Assembly: GCA_964371035.1 (NCBI GenBank)
Contig: CAYJLG010000010.1
Location: forward strand, 6,056 to 70,055
Length of the DNA: 64,000 bases
Reading direction: 5' to 3'
Source: UBA1535 sp964371035
GTDB lineage: Bacteria > Bacillota > Clostridia > Tissierellales > Sedimentibacteraceae
The position numbers were made by a program, and so were the translations under genes. Position 1 is the first letter of the stretch. Each line of letters begins with the position of its first letter. Positions 25,774 to 34,746 of the stretch are shown piece after piece. Below the pieces are notes generated by a model that saw only the letters and a program-made list of their open reading frames with translations, was not told where the DNA came from and made no database searches.

Positions 25774-26505
25774 TTGAACAGCAATATAATACATAAAGCA
25801 ATTAAAATAATAGTTGCGTCTATTGTAGGTTCTTTATTAGTTTGTTTAATGTCAATTTCTGATAACACTTTTGATTATGATACACTTTTTGTAGCAAAAA
25901 ATATTAATGAATTGTCAGATGAGTTAAACATCATTACGAATAGTAATGATTCTTTGAAGGTTGAATTAATTGCTAAAAATGAGCAAATAGCTAAACTTTC
26001 CGATAGTGTTTTGAATTTGAATGATGAAATTGTAAAAACAGAAAGCAATATTGATTCATTAAAAGTAATATGTGGTCACACCGACATGCGTGGTGAAGGT
26101 ATAACTGTTAGAATAGGTGACAATATTTCGGGTGATACTTTCAACATAAATAACAGCGTTGTGCACGATTTCGATATAAGATATATAATAAATGACTTGA
26201 TTGCCGCTGGTGCAGAGGCGGTGTCTGTAAACGGTAGAAGAATTTCAAGCAATACGGAGGTGGTTTGTATGGGCCCCGTAATTAAAATAAATGGAGATGC
26301 TGAAGCTGCTCCGTATATAATAAAAGCAATTGGAGATTCAAATGAACTTGAAGATGCAATATCAGGTGAAACTGCATATGCATATGAGATAAAAAGTATA
26401 TTTGGAATAGATATTACGTTGAGAAAGAGTAATGATGTTAGTATTTCAAAAAATAGCGAGACTATGAGTTTTGAACATGCTAAATTATTTGAGGAAGGTG
26501 AATAA
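25774..26505 (+). CDS. DUF881 family membrane-anchored protein (second copy)
   Basis: 243 residues. Same layout as its neighbour: one membrane helix, a coiled coil, then DUF881 (GEGITVRIGDN, NDLIAAGAEAVSVNGRR, PYIIKAIGDSNELEDAI). Start chosen as TTG 25774, which follows GAGGTG (25763-25768) and lies just after the upstream gene; ATG 25723 would overlap that gene by 41 bp without a ribosome site. A tandem duplication that has diverged strongly. Confidence 0.85.
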   Translation: MNSNIIHKAIKIIVASIVGSLLVCLMSISDNTFDYDTLFVAKNINELSDELNIITNSNDSLKVELIAKNEQIAKLSDSVLNLNDEIVKTESNIDSLKVICGHTDMRGEGITVRIGDNISGDTFNINNSVVHDFDIRYIINDLIAAGAEAVSVNGRRISSNTEVVCMGPVIKINGDAEAAPYIIKAIGDSNELEDAISGETAYAYEIKSIFGIDITLRKSNDVSISKNSETMSFEHAKLFEEGE

Positions 26506-26850
26506 ATGCTAATTATTTTTATAGGAATTTTATTGGGATCACTATCTGGTTTATTGTTAAAAAATTTGTTAATGATAGACTTACAGTATACAATTTATGT
26601 TTTTTTGATATTATTAGCACTTGTAAATACACTGTTAGAAGTTGTTTCTAAAAAAAATATTGAAGATTTCAAAATTAAATATTGCACACTTCATATGTTT
26701 TTTGATATAATGTTAGCAATAGTTTTTAGTTTTATAAGTGATGTGTTATATTTACCTTTATATTTAATTATTATTTTTGCTTTTGGAAACAAGATGTATA
26801 GAAATTTTGTAATGATTGTTGATAATTATTTTGAAAGAAAAAATATTTAG
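26506..26850 (+). CDS. sbp: Small basic protein Sbp (DUF1290 family)
   Basis: 114 residues, about four membrane helices, including GILLGSLSGLLLKNLL at the N-terminus. Matches in size, topology and position the small basic protein found between DUF881/ylxX and ftsA/ftsZ in Firmicutes. Function unknown. Its ATG directly follows the stop codon of the second DUF881 gene. Confidence 0.82.
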   Translation: MLIIFIGILLGSLSGLLLKNLLMIDLQYTIYVFLILLALVNTLLEVVSKKNIEDFKIKYCTLHMFFDIMLAIVFSFISDVLYLPLYLIIIFAFGNKMYRNFVMIVDNYFERKNI

Positions 26851-26911
26851 TATTGTAGTAATAATAGTACGTTTAATTTAAATTATAGATTTCGTTGTTG
26901 GAGGATTATAA

Positions 26912-27973
26912 ATGTTTGAGTTTGATACTAATGAAGAAAAAATAGCCAATATTATCGTTTTAGGTGTTGGTGGCGGCGGTAATAATGCTGTCGATAGGAT
27001 GGTTGAAGCAGGAGTAAAGGGTGTTACGTTTATTGCTGTTAATACTGATAAGCAACAGTTACAACGTTCTAAGGCTGATATTAAATTCCAGATCGGCGAA
27101 AAGCTTACAAATGGTTTGGGTGCAGGTGCAAAACCTGAAATAGGAGAATTAGCAGCAGAAGAAAACAAAGCTGATATAGAAAAATTAGTTGAAGGCGCAG
27201 ACATGGTATTTATTACTGCAGGTATGGGCGGAGGAACAGGAACAGGTGCTGCTCCATATATCGCAGGTTTAGCTAAAGCTAAAGGAATTTTGACTGTTGC
27301 AGTAGTTACAAAACCTTTTATGTTTGAAGGTGCAAAAAGAACTAGAAACGCAGAAACAGGATTAAAAAAATTAAAAGATAATATAGATTCATTAGTTGTT
27401 ATTCCAAATAATAAATTAATTGAAATTTCAGATAAGAAAACTACTATGACGGAAGCTTTATACCTTGCTGATAATGTTTTAAGACAAGGTATACAAGGTA
27501 TTACTGATTTAATAACGATACCTGCATTCATAAACTTGGATTTTGCAGATGTTAAATCTGTAATGAAAGGTCAAGGATTGGCACACATGGGAATCGGTGA
27601 AGCTTCTGGTGAAGAAGGGGCGATCGAAGCGGCAAAAGCTGCTATCCAAAGTCCATTGTTAGAATCTTCAATCTTTGGAGCAAGAGGTATTATTCTAAGT
27701 ATTGCAGGTGGAACTAGCTTAGGGATTCAAGAAATTAGCAAAGCGGCTATGTTGATACAAGAAGCAGCAGATCCTGAATCAGAATTTATATTTGGTGCAA
27801 ATATTGATGAATCATTAGGTGATAATATAAGAATTACTGTAATTGCTACAGGATTTGGAAATAATAATGATAGAGAAATATTTAACATTGATAATGTTAC
27901 AACAAACGATTCACCAAAGACAAAAGAAGATCCATTCGATTTTGATATACCGACTTGGATAACTAAAAATTAA
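26912..27973 (+). CDS. ftsZ: Cell division GTPase FtsZ
   Basis: 353 residues. Tubulin-like GTPase that forms the Z ring. N-terminal nucleotide-binding site VLGVGGGGNNAVDRM, tubulin signature GGGTGTG (106-112), and a short linker leading to the conserved C-terminal peptide DFDIPTWI that binds membrane tethers such as FtsA or SepF. No ftsA lies beside it. Ribosome site GGAGG. Confidence 0.99.
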   Translation: MFEFDTNEEKIANIIVLGVGGGGNNAVDRMVEAGVKGVTFIAVNTDKQQLQRSKADIKFQIGEKLTNGLGAGAKPEIGELAAEENKADIEKLVEGADMVFITAGMGGGTGTGAAPYIAGLAKAKGILTVAVVTKPFMFEGAKRTRNAETGLKKLKDNIDSLVVIPNNKLIEISDKKTTMTEALYLADNVLRQGIQGITDLITIPAFINLDFADVKSVMKGQGLAHMGIGEASGEEGAIEAAKAAIQSPLLESSIFGARGIILSIAGGTSLGIQEISKAAMLIQEAADPESEFIFGANIDESLGDNIRITVIATGFGNNNDREIFNIDNVTTNDSPKTKEDPFDFDIPTWITKN

Positions 27974-27985
27974 ATTCAAACTTCA

Positions 27986-28017
27986 AATAGGATACAGAGT
28001 AGTGCATGTATCCTATT
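27986..28017 (+). terminator. Hairpin after ftsZ
   Basis: AATAGGATACA (27986-27996) pairs with TGTATCCTATT (28007-28017). There is no T run, so it may be a processing or pause site rather than a full terminator. It marks the end of the dcw cluster. Confidence 0.5.
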
Positions 28018-28091
28018 ACTATGTAATTAAGGCAAAGTATTAAAGTAATATTACTAGCGGTTAAAATAATTTTTTAATAAGGATGTATAAA

Positions 28092-29690
28092 ATGATAACA
28101 GTAACAGAGTTAGGCTTGCAGTTTGGCGGAAGCAAATTGTTTAGCGATGTAAATTTAAAATTTACTCCAGGAAATTGCTATGGAGTAATTGGTGCAAACG
28201 GGGCTGGAAAATCTACTTTTTTGAGGATTTTGTCGGGTGAAATAGAAAACTACACAGGTGAAATATCGATTCCAAACAATATAAGAATGTCTGTTTTAAA
28301 ACAGGATCAATTTCAATTTGATGATGTTCAAGTTTTAGAAACAGTTATTATGGGAAATCAAAGATTGTTTGAGATAATGAAAGAAAAAGATGCGTTGTAT
28401 GCAAAGGAAGATTTTTCAGAGGAAGATGGCCTTAAGGCTTCGGAACTTGAAGGTGAGTTTGCTGAGATGAATGGATGGGACGCAGAGACAGAAGCTTCAC
28501 AAATACTTCAAGGATTAGGAATAGGTTCGGCATTACACTACAGTTACATGAGAGAACTAAATGGTGGAGATAAAGTTAAAGTTTTATTAGCTCAGGCACT
28601 TTTTGGCCAACCTGGAATTATTCTATTAGATGAACCTACAAACAACTTAGATATACAATCTATTAAATGGCTAGAAGAGTTTTTATTTAACTTTGAAGGC
28701 ACAGTTATCGTTGTTTCTCACGATAGACACTTTTTGAACAATGTATGTACTCATATAGTTGATATAGATTATAAAAAGATTAAGATGTATGTTGGAAATT
28801 ATGATTTTTGGTATGAATCAAGCCAGTTGATACAACATTTGATAAAAGATCAAAACAAAAAAAATGATGAAAAAATTAAAGAGTTACAAAGTTTTATTCA
28901 ACGATTTTCTGCAAATAAATCTAAATCAAAGCAAGCGACTGCAAGAAGAAAAATGCTAGATAAATTGACAGTAGAAGAAATGCCGTCATCATCTAGAAGA
29001 TATCCATTTGTTGGATTTAAACCAGATAGAGAAGTTGGCAATGAAATACTTACAGTAGAAGGTATTTCAAGTGAAATAGATGGTATAAAACTGTTAAACA
29101 ATGTATCTTTTAGAGTAAACAAAGGTGATAAAATAGCCTTTATTGGCGAAAATGAAAATGCAATGACTGCATTTTTTAAAGTGATTACTGAAGAAATTGA
29201 AGCTGATAGCGGAACTATTAAATGGGGACAAACTATAACGAAGTCATATTTTCCAAAAGATAATTCAGAATTCTTTGATGGATGCAATTTAAATTTGGTT
29301 GACTGGATGAGACAATATTCAGAAGAACAATCAGAAAGCTTTTTAAGAGGTTTCTTAGGAAGAATGTTGTTTTCAGGCGATGACGTATTTAAACAAGCTA
29401 AAGTGCTTTCAGGTGGAGAAAAAGTTAGATGTATGCTATCAAGAATGATGTTGTCGGGTTCTAATGTATTAATATTAGATCAACCCACAAATCACCTAGA
29501 TCTTGAATCGATTACTGCTGTTAATAATGGGTTAATTGATTTTAAAGAAGTTGTATTTTTATCTTCACATGACCATCAGTTGATTCAAACTATAGCAAAT
29601 AGAATTATTGAATTTACAGAAGATGGTATTATTGACAGATTGATGACTTATGACGATTACCTAGACAGAAAAGAATCAGGCACCTTGTAA
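28092..29690 (+). CDS. ABC-F family ATPase (YkpA/YbiT-like)
   Basis: 532 residues, two ABC domains on one chain and no membrane segments. NBD1 has canonical Walker A GANGAGKST and Walker B LLDEPTNNLD. NBD2 is degenerate: the Walker A position reads GENENAMTAF with no lysine, and Walker B reads LDQPTNHLD with Gln for the catalytic Glu; the signature LSGGEKVR is kept. ABC-F proteins act on the ribosome as translation factors or antibiotic protection factors. The family resemblance is to the YkpA/YbiT branch, not a known resistance type. ATG 28092 follows AAGGA; ATG 28083 is less well placed. Confidence 0.88.
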   Translation: MITVTELGLQFGGSKLFSDVNLKFTPGNCYGVIGANGAGKSTFLRILSGEIENYTGEISIPNNIRMSVLKQDQFQFDDVQVLETVIMGNQRLFEIMKEKDALYAKEDFSEEDGLKASELEGEFAEMNGWDAETEASQILQGLGIGSALHYSYMRELNGGDKVKVLLAQALFGQPGIILLDEPTNNLDIQSIKWLEEFLFNFEGTVIVVSHDRHFLNNVCTHIVDIDYKKIKMYVGNYDFWYESSQLIQHLIKDQNKKNDEKIKELQSFIQRFSANKSKSKQATARRKMLDKLTVEEMPSSSRRYPFVGFKPDREVGNEILTVEGISSEIDGIKLLNNVSFRVNKGDKIAFIGENENAMTAFFKVITEEIEADSGTIKWGQTITKSYFPKDNSEFFDGCNLNLVDWMRQYSEEQSESFLRGFLGRMLFSGDDVFKQAKVLSGGEKVRCMLSRMMLSGSNVLILDQPTNHLDLESITAVNNGLIDFKEVVFLSSHDHQLIQTIANRIIEFTEDGIIDRLMTYDDYLDRKESGTL

Positions 29691-29705
29691 TTTAGGGATA
29701 TCTGT

Positions 29706-30263
29706 ATGGACGGAATAGATGGTAACAAAATAAGGTTGCTGAGGAAAAAATTAGGGATTTCAGCAGAAGAATTAGCTAATATGATAGGATTTACTCCAAG
29801 CTATATTTCTCAAGTAGAGAGAAATAAAATAGAGCCATCGCTTAGCGGATTGAAAAAAATTTGTAATGGATTAAATGTTTCAATATATGAATTTTTCGAT
29901 GATTCAGAAGAAAAATATTATGTAATAAATAGAGCGAATCGCAAAGTAGTGGTTTCTAAGGATAAGCCAAATATTAATTTAATAACTCCTACTAACGAAA
30001 TTGAAAATGTAGAACCTAAATTTTGCGTGTATGAATTAAAACTTAAACCTAATGAAGCAGATAGTAATGTGCCTTACATGTTAAACTGTCACAAGACTAT
30101 TATTGTGAAAAGTGGAGTTTTATCGATAAACTTAAAATCAAAAAACATAGTATTAGAAGAAGGGGATAGTATTTTTTTAACAAATAATACTTCACATATG
30201 TGCTACAATCCCACTTGGCAAGAAACGGAAGTAATATGTGTAACTTCGAATTTAAGTATATAA
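29706..30263 (+). CDS. XRE-type HTH regulator with C-terminal cupin domain
   Basis: 185 residues. A helix-turn-helix of the Cro/XRE class (about 8-62, IRLLRKKLGISAEELANMIG) is fused to a small cupin (about 105-180). This layout (PuuR/SutR type) is common in regulators of amine, sugar or stress genes, with the cupin as effector sensor. It begins 15 bp after the ABC-F gene. Target and ligand unknown. Confidence 0.87.
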   Translation: MDGIDGNKIRLLRKKLGISAEELANMIGFTPSYISQVERNKIEPSLSGLKKICNGLNVSIYEFFDDSEEKYYVINRANRKVVVSKDKPNINLITPTNEIENVEPKFCVYELKLKPNEADSNVPYMLNCHKTIIVKSGVLSINLKSKNIVLEEGDSIFLTNNTSHMCYNPTWQETEVICVTSNLSI

Positions 30264-30291
30264 TTTATTTGAATTTTAAAGGAGAAAATTT

Positions 30292-30465
30292 ATGCAAAAA
30301 AAATACGAAGATTTAAAAGAAGATTTTATCAATGGAACTATTGAACAAAAAATTAAAATCTACACTACAGCTGATAATTTGACTGAAGAGCAATTTAAAG
30401 ATTTATTAAATTATTACCCTGTTAAACATCTAGATAAGCTTGAAAAAGCTGTTGTGAACAAGTAA
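30292..30465 (+). CDS. Small hypothetical protein, 57 residues
   Basis: ATG 30292 to TAA 30465, preceded by AAAGGAG (about 30279-30285). It encodes a charged, helical-looking 57-residue protein starting MQKKYEDLKEDF and containing NLTEEQFKDLLNYYP. No known family recognised. Strong ribosome site, sensible codon use and position in an otherwise empty gap support a real gene. It may be co-transcribed with the HTH-cupin gene 28 bp upstream. Confidence 0.6.
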   Translation: MQKKYEDLKEDFINGTIEQKIKIYTTADNLTEEQFKDLLNYYPVKHLDKLEKAVVNK

Positions 30466-30514
30466 TAATTTTACTATCCAAAAATTTTGCAGTTTTATCT
30501 GATTATGTGCAAAT

Positions 30515-30559
30515 ATTATTTTTTCCTTTGGGGTACATATGTTAGCTGTGAGTAGTAAC
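30515..30559. repeat. Partial copy of the inverted-repeat element (copy 3, right end)
   Basis: ATTATTTTTTCCTTTG (30515-30530) and the end CTGTGAGTAGTAAC (30546-30559) align with the last 45 bp of copy 1, which has ATTATTTTTCCTTTG near 4293 and its right end at 4323-4336. No clear left end found; probably a truncated remnant. Confidence 0.6.
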
Positions 30560-30667
30560 ACAATATTGACAATTTTTATATTTGAGTTCAAAAATAAGTT
30601 GAAATTTTCATAAGAATGATGTAAAATGTTGTCGATACAAATTTTGAAATATATAAGGAGATTTATA

Positions 30668-31243
30668 ATGAGCAAAAAAATTCCTATGGGATTATCAAAT
30701 AAACACGTTCATGTGTCACAAGCAGACTTGGATGTGCTTTTTGGTGAAGGATACGAATTAACACCAATGAAAGATTTAGGACAACCTGGACAATATGCAT
30801 GTGAAGAAAAAATTGATTTAGTTGGACCGAAAAGAACTATTTCAGGTGTGAGAATTTTAGGACCTGTAAGAAAAGAAACACAAATCGAAGTATCTTTTAG
30901 TGATGGAATAACATTAGGACTAGGTGAAGTTCCTGTTAGAGATTCAGGCATGTTAGAAGGAACACCAGGAGTTAAAATAGTAGGACCTAAAGGTGAAGTT
31001 GAATTGCCTAGAGGAGTTATTGCCGCTGCAAGACATATACATATGCATACTTCTGATGCTGAATTCTATGGCGTAAAGGATAAAGATTTGGTAAAAGTTC
31101 CAGTAGAAGGCCCAAGAGGACTTACTTTTGAGAATGTTCTTGTAAGAGTGCACGAATCATATGCATTAGAGATGCATGTAGATATCGAAGAAGGAAATGC
31201 TGCTGGACTTAAAAATGGTCAGCTAGTTGAAATTGTCAAATAA
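30668..31243 (+). CDS. PduL-type phosphotransacylase
   Basis: 191 residues. Matches the phosphate propanoyltransferase family: NKHVHVS (His13, His15) and ARHIHMH (His123, 125, 127), the histidines that hold zinc in PduL, and paired beta-barrel repeats. It converts an acyl-CoA and phosphate to acyl phosphate and CoA. No microcompartment shell genes are nearby and there is no obvious encapsulation extension at the N-terminus, so this is likely a soluble housekeeping form serving acetate or propionate production with a kinase encoded elsewhere. ATG 30668 follows AAGGAG. Confidence 0.9.
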   Translation: MSKKIPMGLSNKHVHVSQADLDVLFGEGYELTPMKDLGQPGQYACEEKIDLVGPKRTISGVRILGPVRKETQIEVSFSDGITLGLGEVPVRDSGMLEGTPGVKIVGPKGEVELPRGVIAAARHIHMHTSDAEFYGVKDKDLVKVPVEGPRGLTFENVLVRVHESYALEMHVDIEEGNAAGLKNGQLVEIVK

Positions 31244-31278
31244 TTTTTGAAGCTTTCTGAATATAACAAGTAAAATTT

Positions 31279-31332
31279 TAGGCTATGAAAATGTAGATGT
31301 TTAATCTATTTTTCATAGCCTAATAAAATTTT
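31279..31332 (+). terminator. Long-stem terminator after the pduL-like gene
   Basis: TAGGCTATGAAAA (31279-31291) pairs with TTTTTCATAGCCTA (about 31309-31322), followed by ATAAAATTTTTG. The tail is imperfect. Confidence 0.65.
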
Positions 31333-31438
31333 TGTACCTTTTGATTTAAAAATGTTTGAAGTTTTAATATAGAGGGTAGAAATAATATAAGCGTATTTAA
31401 TATGTAGAATTTTTTAAAGGAGGTTTAAAATACGAATT

Positions 31439-32713
31439 ATGAATAATTGGAAATGTGCGGTTTGCAAGGAAGTTGTAAGAAGTGAGAGTGTTCCACTAAA
31501 ATGCCCAATATGCGGCGTTGGATCTGAACATTTTACTAAAATTGAATCAGAGGAAGTATCTTTTAGCTCCACACAATATACAAAAATTGTTGTTATTGGG
31601 GCAAGTGCTGCTGCGATTAGTGCTGTAGAAGAAATTAGAAATAGAAATAAAGTGTGCGATATCACAGTTATTTCGAGCGAAAGTACTTATGGCTATTATA
31701 GGCCACAGTTATCTAAAATTTTAGGCAAGGAAATAGATTATAGCAAACTGTTTATTAAAGACTACAATTGGTTTAAAGAAAACAATATCGAAGTAATGTT
31801 AGAAAAAAGAGTTGTTGAAATAAATAATAGAGAAAAAACAGTACTGCTTGATACGTGTTTGTTAGTTGAATATGATACATTAATTATTGCAACTGGAGCT
31901 GAATGCTTCACACCTCCGATGAAGGGAAAGTGTAACAAAGGGTTTTTTAGATTAAGAAAATTGGATGATGTAAATAAAATCGTTGCATATGCAAAAGATG
32001 TAAAAAAAGCTGTAGTCATCGGCGGCGGTGTATTAGGTCTCGAAACAGCATGGGAATTAAAACTACTCGGGTTAGATGTTACAGTTGTTGAATATGCCAA
32101 CAGGATTTTACCAAGACAATTAGATGAAGATGGTTCAGAATTATTAAAGAAGATAATCTTAGATGCAGGTATTAAATTAATTCTTGACGATTCGGTAACG
32201 TTAGTAACAGGTGATAAAATTACTGATGGTGTAAATTTAAGTTCAGGTAAAAACTTTGAGACTGATATGGTAGTTCTTTCAGCGGGAATAAAACCTAACG
32301 TCAAATTAGGTGAAGACATTGCAATGAAAATTAACAGAGCTATTGTGGTAAATAAAAAAATGCAGACGTCTATTGAAAATATTTATGCATGTGGCGATTG
32401 TTGCGAATATGAAGGTATAAATTATGCGTTATGGCCTGAGGCTATTGAACAAGGTAAAGTAGCAGGGATAAATGCTATTGGAGATGAAGCATCATACGTT
32501 ACTATAACACCTTCAACTACATTAAATGCTTTTAATACAAAAATATTTTCAGTAGGAGACATAGGCATAGGCGCAGATGAAAAGTATAGTTTTGAAATAG
32601 AAAAAGATAGCAATTCATATAAAAAATTAGTTTATTTAAAGGATGAATTGATTGGTGGCATAATTATTGGCAATAATGATGGTGTTAAAGAATTATCTGA
32701 TAAGTTATTATAA
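31439..32713 (+). CDS. Rubredoxin-like domain fused to NAD(P)H/FAD oxidoreductase
   Basis: 424 residues. The first 40 residues are a rubredoxin-like iron site with two CxxC pairs (Cys6, Cys9, Cys22, Cys25). The rest is a class III pyridine nucleotide-disulfide-type oxidoreductase: FAD loop VVIGASAAAISA (about 44-60), NAD(P) loop VVIGGGVLGLETA (about 186-200) and IYACGDCCEYEG. Likely passes electrons from NAD(P)H to an iron site for oxygen or peroxide detoxification, as NADH:rubredoxin oxidoreductases do. No redox-active disulfide is seen. The ribosome site AAAGGAGG lies 13 bases before ATG 31439, unusually far. Confidence 0.85.
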   Translation: MNNWKCAVCKEVVRSESVPLKCPICGVGSEHFTKIESEEVSFSSTQYTKIVVIGASAAAISAVEEIRNRNKVCDITVISSESTYGYYRPQLSKILGKEIDYSKLFIKDYNWFKENNIEVMLEKRVVEINNREKTVLLDTCLLVEYDTLIIATGAECFTPPMKGKCNKGFFRLRKLDDVNKIVAYAKDVKKAVVIGGGVLGLETAWELKLLGLDVTVVEYANRILPRQLDEDGSELLKKIILDAGIKLILDDSVTLVTGDKITDGVNLSSGKNFETDMVVLSAGIKPNVKLGEDIAMKINRAIVVNKKMQTSIENIYACGDCCEYEGINYALWPEAIEQGKVAGINAIGDEASYVTITPSTTLNAFNTKIFSVGDIGIGADEKYSFEIEKDSNSYKKLVYLKDELIGGIIIGNNDGVKELSDKLL

Positions 32714-32749
32714 ATTGAATATGCGTGTTTTAAAAGTATATTTTACATA

Positions 32750-32803
32750 TACAGATAGTAGTTGTGAATATTAGCATTATTTACGTTTGCTATCTGTTTT
32801 TTT
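32750..32803 (+). terminator. Terminator after the rubredoxin-oxidoreductase gene
   Basis: ACAGATAG (about 32750-32757) pairs with CTATCTGT (about 32790-32797) around a long AT-rich loop, followed by seven T residues. Confidence 0.7.
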
Positions 32804-32879
32804 ATAGAATTTTGTAGATTAGTAATAAAAAATGTGATACAATATTTAAATATATTATTTCGCGGATAAGGAGATTTGG

Positions 32880-34685
32880 ATGAGTTTTTTACCAATCAAT
32901 AAAGAAGAAATGGCAGAAAGAGGATGGGATAATTGTGATTTTGTCTTTGTAACAGGAGATGCGTATGTTGATCATCCTTCTTTTGGTGTAGCTATTTTGT
33001 CAAGATTGTTAGAAAGATACGGCTATACTGTTGGCGTTATATCACAACCTGATTGGAAAAAGCTTGACGAATTTAAGCAACTGGGAAAACCTAATCTAGC
33101 CTTTTTAGTTAGTTCTGGAAATATAGATTCCATGGTTAGTCATTATACAACTATGAAAAAAAAGAGAAAAAAAGATGAATATTCGCCAGGAGGAGTTAGC
33201 GGAAAAAGACCTGATAGAGCACTTAGCGTTTATTCAAACAAAATTAGAGAAGCATACAAGGATGTACCTATTATCATTGGAGGCATTGAAGCAAGTTTGC
33301 GTCGCTTTTCACATTATGACTATCATAGCGATAAAGTTAAGAGATCGATATTATTAGATTCGTCGGCTGATTTGTTAGTATATGGAATGGGTGAAAAGCA
33401 AATTATAGAAGTAGCTGAAAGTCTTAAAGCTGGGATATCAATACAGGAAATTACTTATGTTAATGGAACAGTTTATAAAACTAAAGACAAAGAGAGACCG
33501 TATGAACCGATTTTTTTACCAAAATTTGACGAGGTAATCTCTTCAAAAGATAAATATTGTGAAAGTTTTAAAATTCAATATGAAAATACTGATCACTTAA
33601 ATGCGTCGGTATTAGTAGAACAGTATGACAATGTTTATGTAGTTCAAAACATTCCTGCAAATCCATTATCCACTCAAGAATTAGATGATTTATATGATTT
33701 AGAGTACGAAATGAATTATCATCCTAGCTATGAGAAATTAGGCGGCGTTCCTGCATTAAATGAAGTTAAATTTAGCATCACTAGTGTGAGAGGTTGTTTT
33801 GGGAGTTGCTCATTTTGCTCGCTAAATTTTCACCAAGGTAGAGTGATTCAATCAAGGAGTCATGATTCAATTCTAAGAGAAGCTAAAAAAATGTCAGAAA
33901 TGGAAAGTTTCAAAGGTTATATTCACGATGTGGGTGGGCCGACTGCTAATTTTAGAATTACTTCATGTAAAAAACAGCTAGAACATGGAACTTGTAAAGA
34001 TAAACAATGCTTATTCCCTAAAAAATGTAGCAACTTAGATGTTGATCATAAAGATTATATCGAATTATTAAAAAAAATAAGAAATATTTCTGGGATAAAA
34101 AAAGTATTTGTTCGTTCAGGCGTTCGCTATGACTATGCGCTGTATGACAATAATAGCGAATTTATCTCGGAACTTGCAAAATTTCATGTTAGTGGACAAC
34201 TTAGAACTGCCCCTGAACACGTGTCGGATGACGTATTGAGATATATGGGTAAACCTTCATCAAAATTACATGATGAATTTGTAAAATTGTTTAATAGAGC
34301 TAGTGAGAAAGAAGGATTGAAACAATTTGTAGTACCATATTTTATTTCTTCTCACCCAGGTAGCATGCTTAAAGATGCTATTAATTTAGCTGAATATATT
34401 AGAGATATTGGGCATATGCCTGAACAAGTGCAAGATTTTTATCCGACTCCAGGAACTTTATCTACTTGCATGTATTACACAGGAAAACACCCACTAACAA
34501 AAGAAAAGGTGTATATACCCAAATCAGTTGAAGAAAAGAAAATGCAAAGAGCACTTATGCAGTACAAAAGAAAAGAGAATTATACATTGGTACTAAAAGC
34601 ACTGCAACTAGCAGGTAGACAGGATTTAATTGGATTTGATAAGAAGTGTTTAATTAGACCTCCTAAAAAAATATTCAATAAATAA
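32880..34685 (+). CDS. YgiQ family radical SAM protein
   Basis: 601 residues. An N-terminal cobalamin-binding-like region (about 1-190) contains GDAYVDHPSFG and SVYSNKIREAYKDVPI, then a radical SAM core with Cys306, Cys310 and Cys313 (CFGSCSFC) binding a 4Fe-4S cluster. The family (UPF0313) is widespread and its reaction is unknown. Length and N-terminal start MSFLPINKEEMAERGWDNCD fit the family. Ribosome site AAGGAG. Confidence 0.93.
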   Translation: MSFLPINKEEMAERGWDNCDFVFVTGDAYVDHPSFGVAILSRLLERYGYTVGVISQPDWKKLDEFKQLGKPNLAFLVSSGNIDSMVSHYTTMKKKRKKDEYSPGGVSGKRPDRALSVYSNKIREAYKDVPIIIGGIEASLRRFSHYDYHSDKVKRSILLDSSADLLVYGMGEKQIIEVAESLKAGISIQEITYVNGTVYKTKDKERPYEPIFLPKFDEVISSKDKYCESFKIQYENTDHLNASVLVEQYDNVYVVQNIPANPLSTQELDDLYDLEYEMNYHPSYEKLGGVPALNEVKFSITSVRGCFGSCSFCSLNFHQGRVIQSRSHDSILREAKKMSEMESFKGYIHDVGGPTANFRITSCKKQLEHGTCKDKQCLFPKKCSNLDVDHKDYIELLKKIRNISGIKKVFVRSGVRYDYALYDNNSEFISELAKFHVSGQLRTAPEHVSDDVLRYMGKPSSKLHDEFVKLFNRASEKEGLKQFVVPYFISSHPGSMLKDAINLAEYIRDIGHMPEQVQDFYPTPGTLSTCMYYTGKHPLTKEKVYIPKSVEEKKMQRALMQYKRKENYTLVLKALQLAGRQDLIGFDKKCLIRPPKKIFNK

Positions 34686-34746
34686 ATTATTGCAATGTTA
34701 TTTGTTTTACGATAAAATAAATACATCGATTGTTAGAAAAACTACT

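Noticed and set aside
26878..27531. 217-codon minus-strand open frame over ftsZ
   Set aside because: Its Pro/Ala/Ser-rich content is the mirror of the ftsZ glycine and alanine codons; no ribosome site or domain.
30668..31243. Bacterial microcompartment locus
   Set aside because: No shell proteins or signature diol/ethanolamine enzymes in the window; only a PduL-type enzyme.
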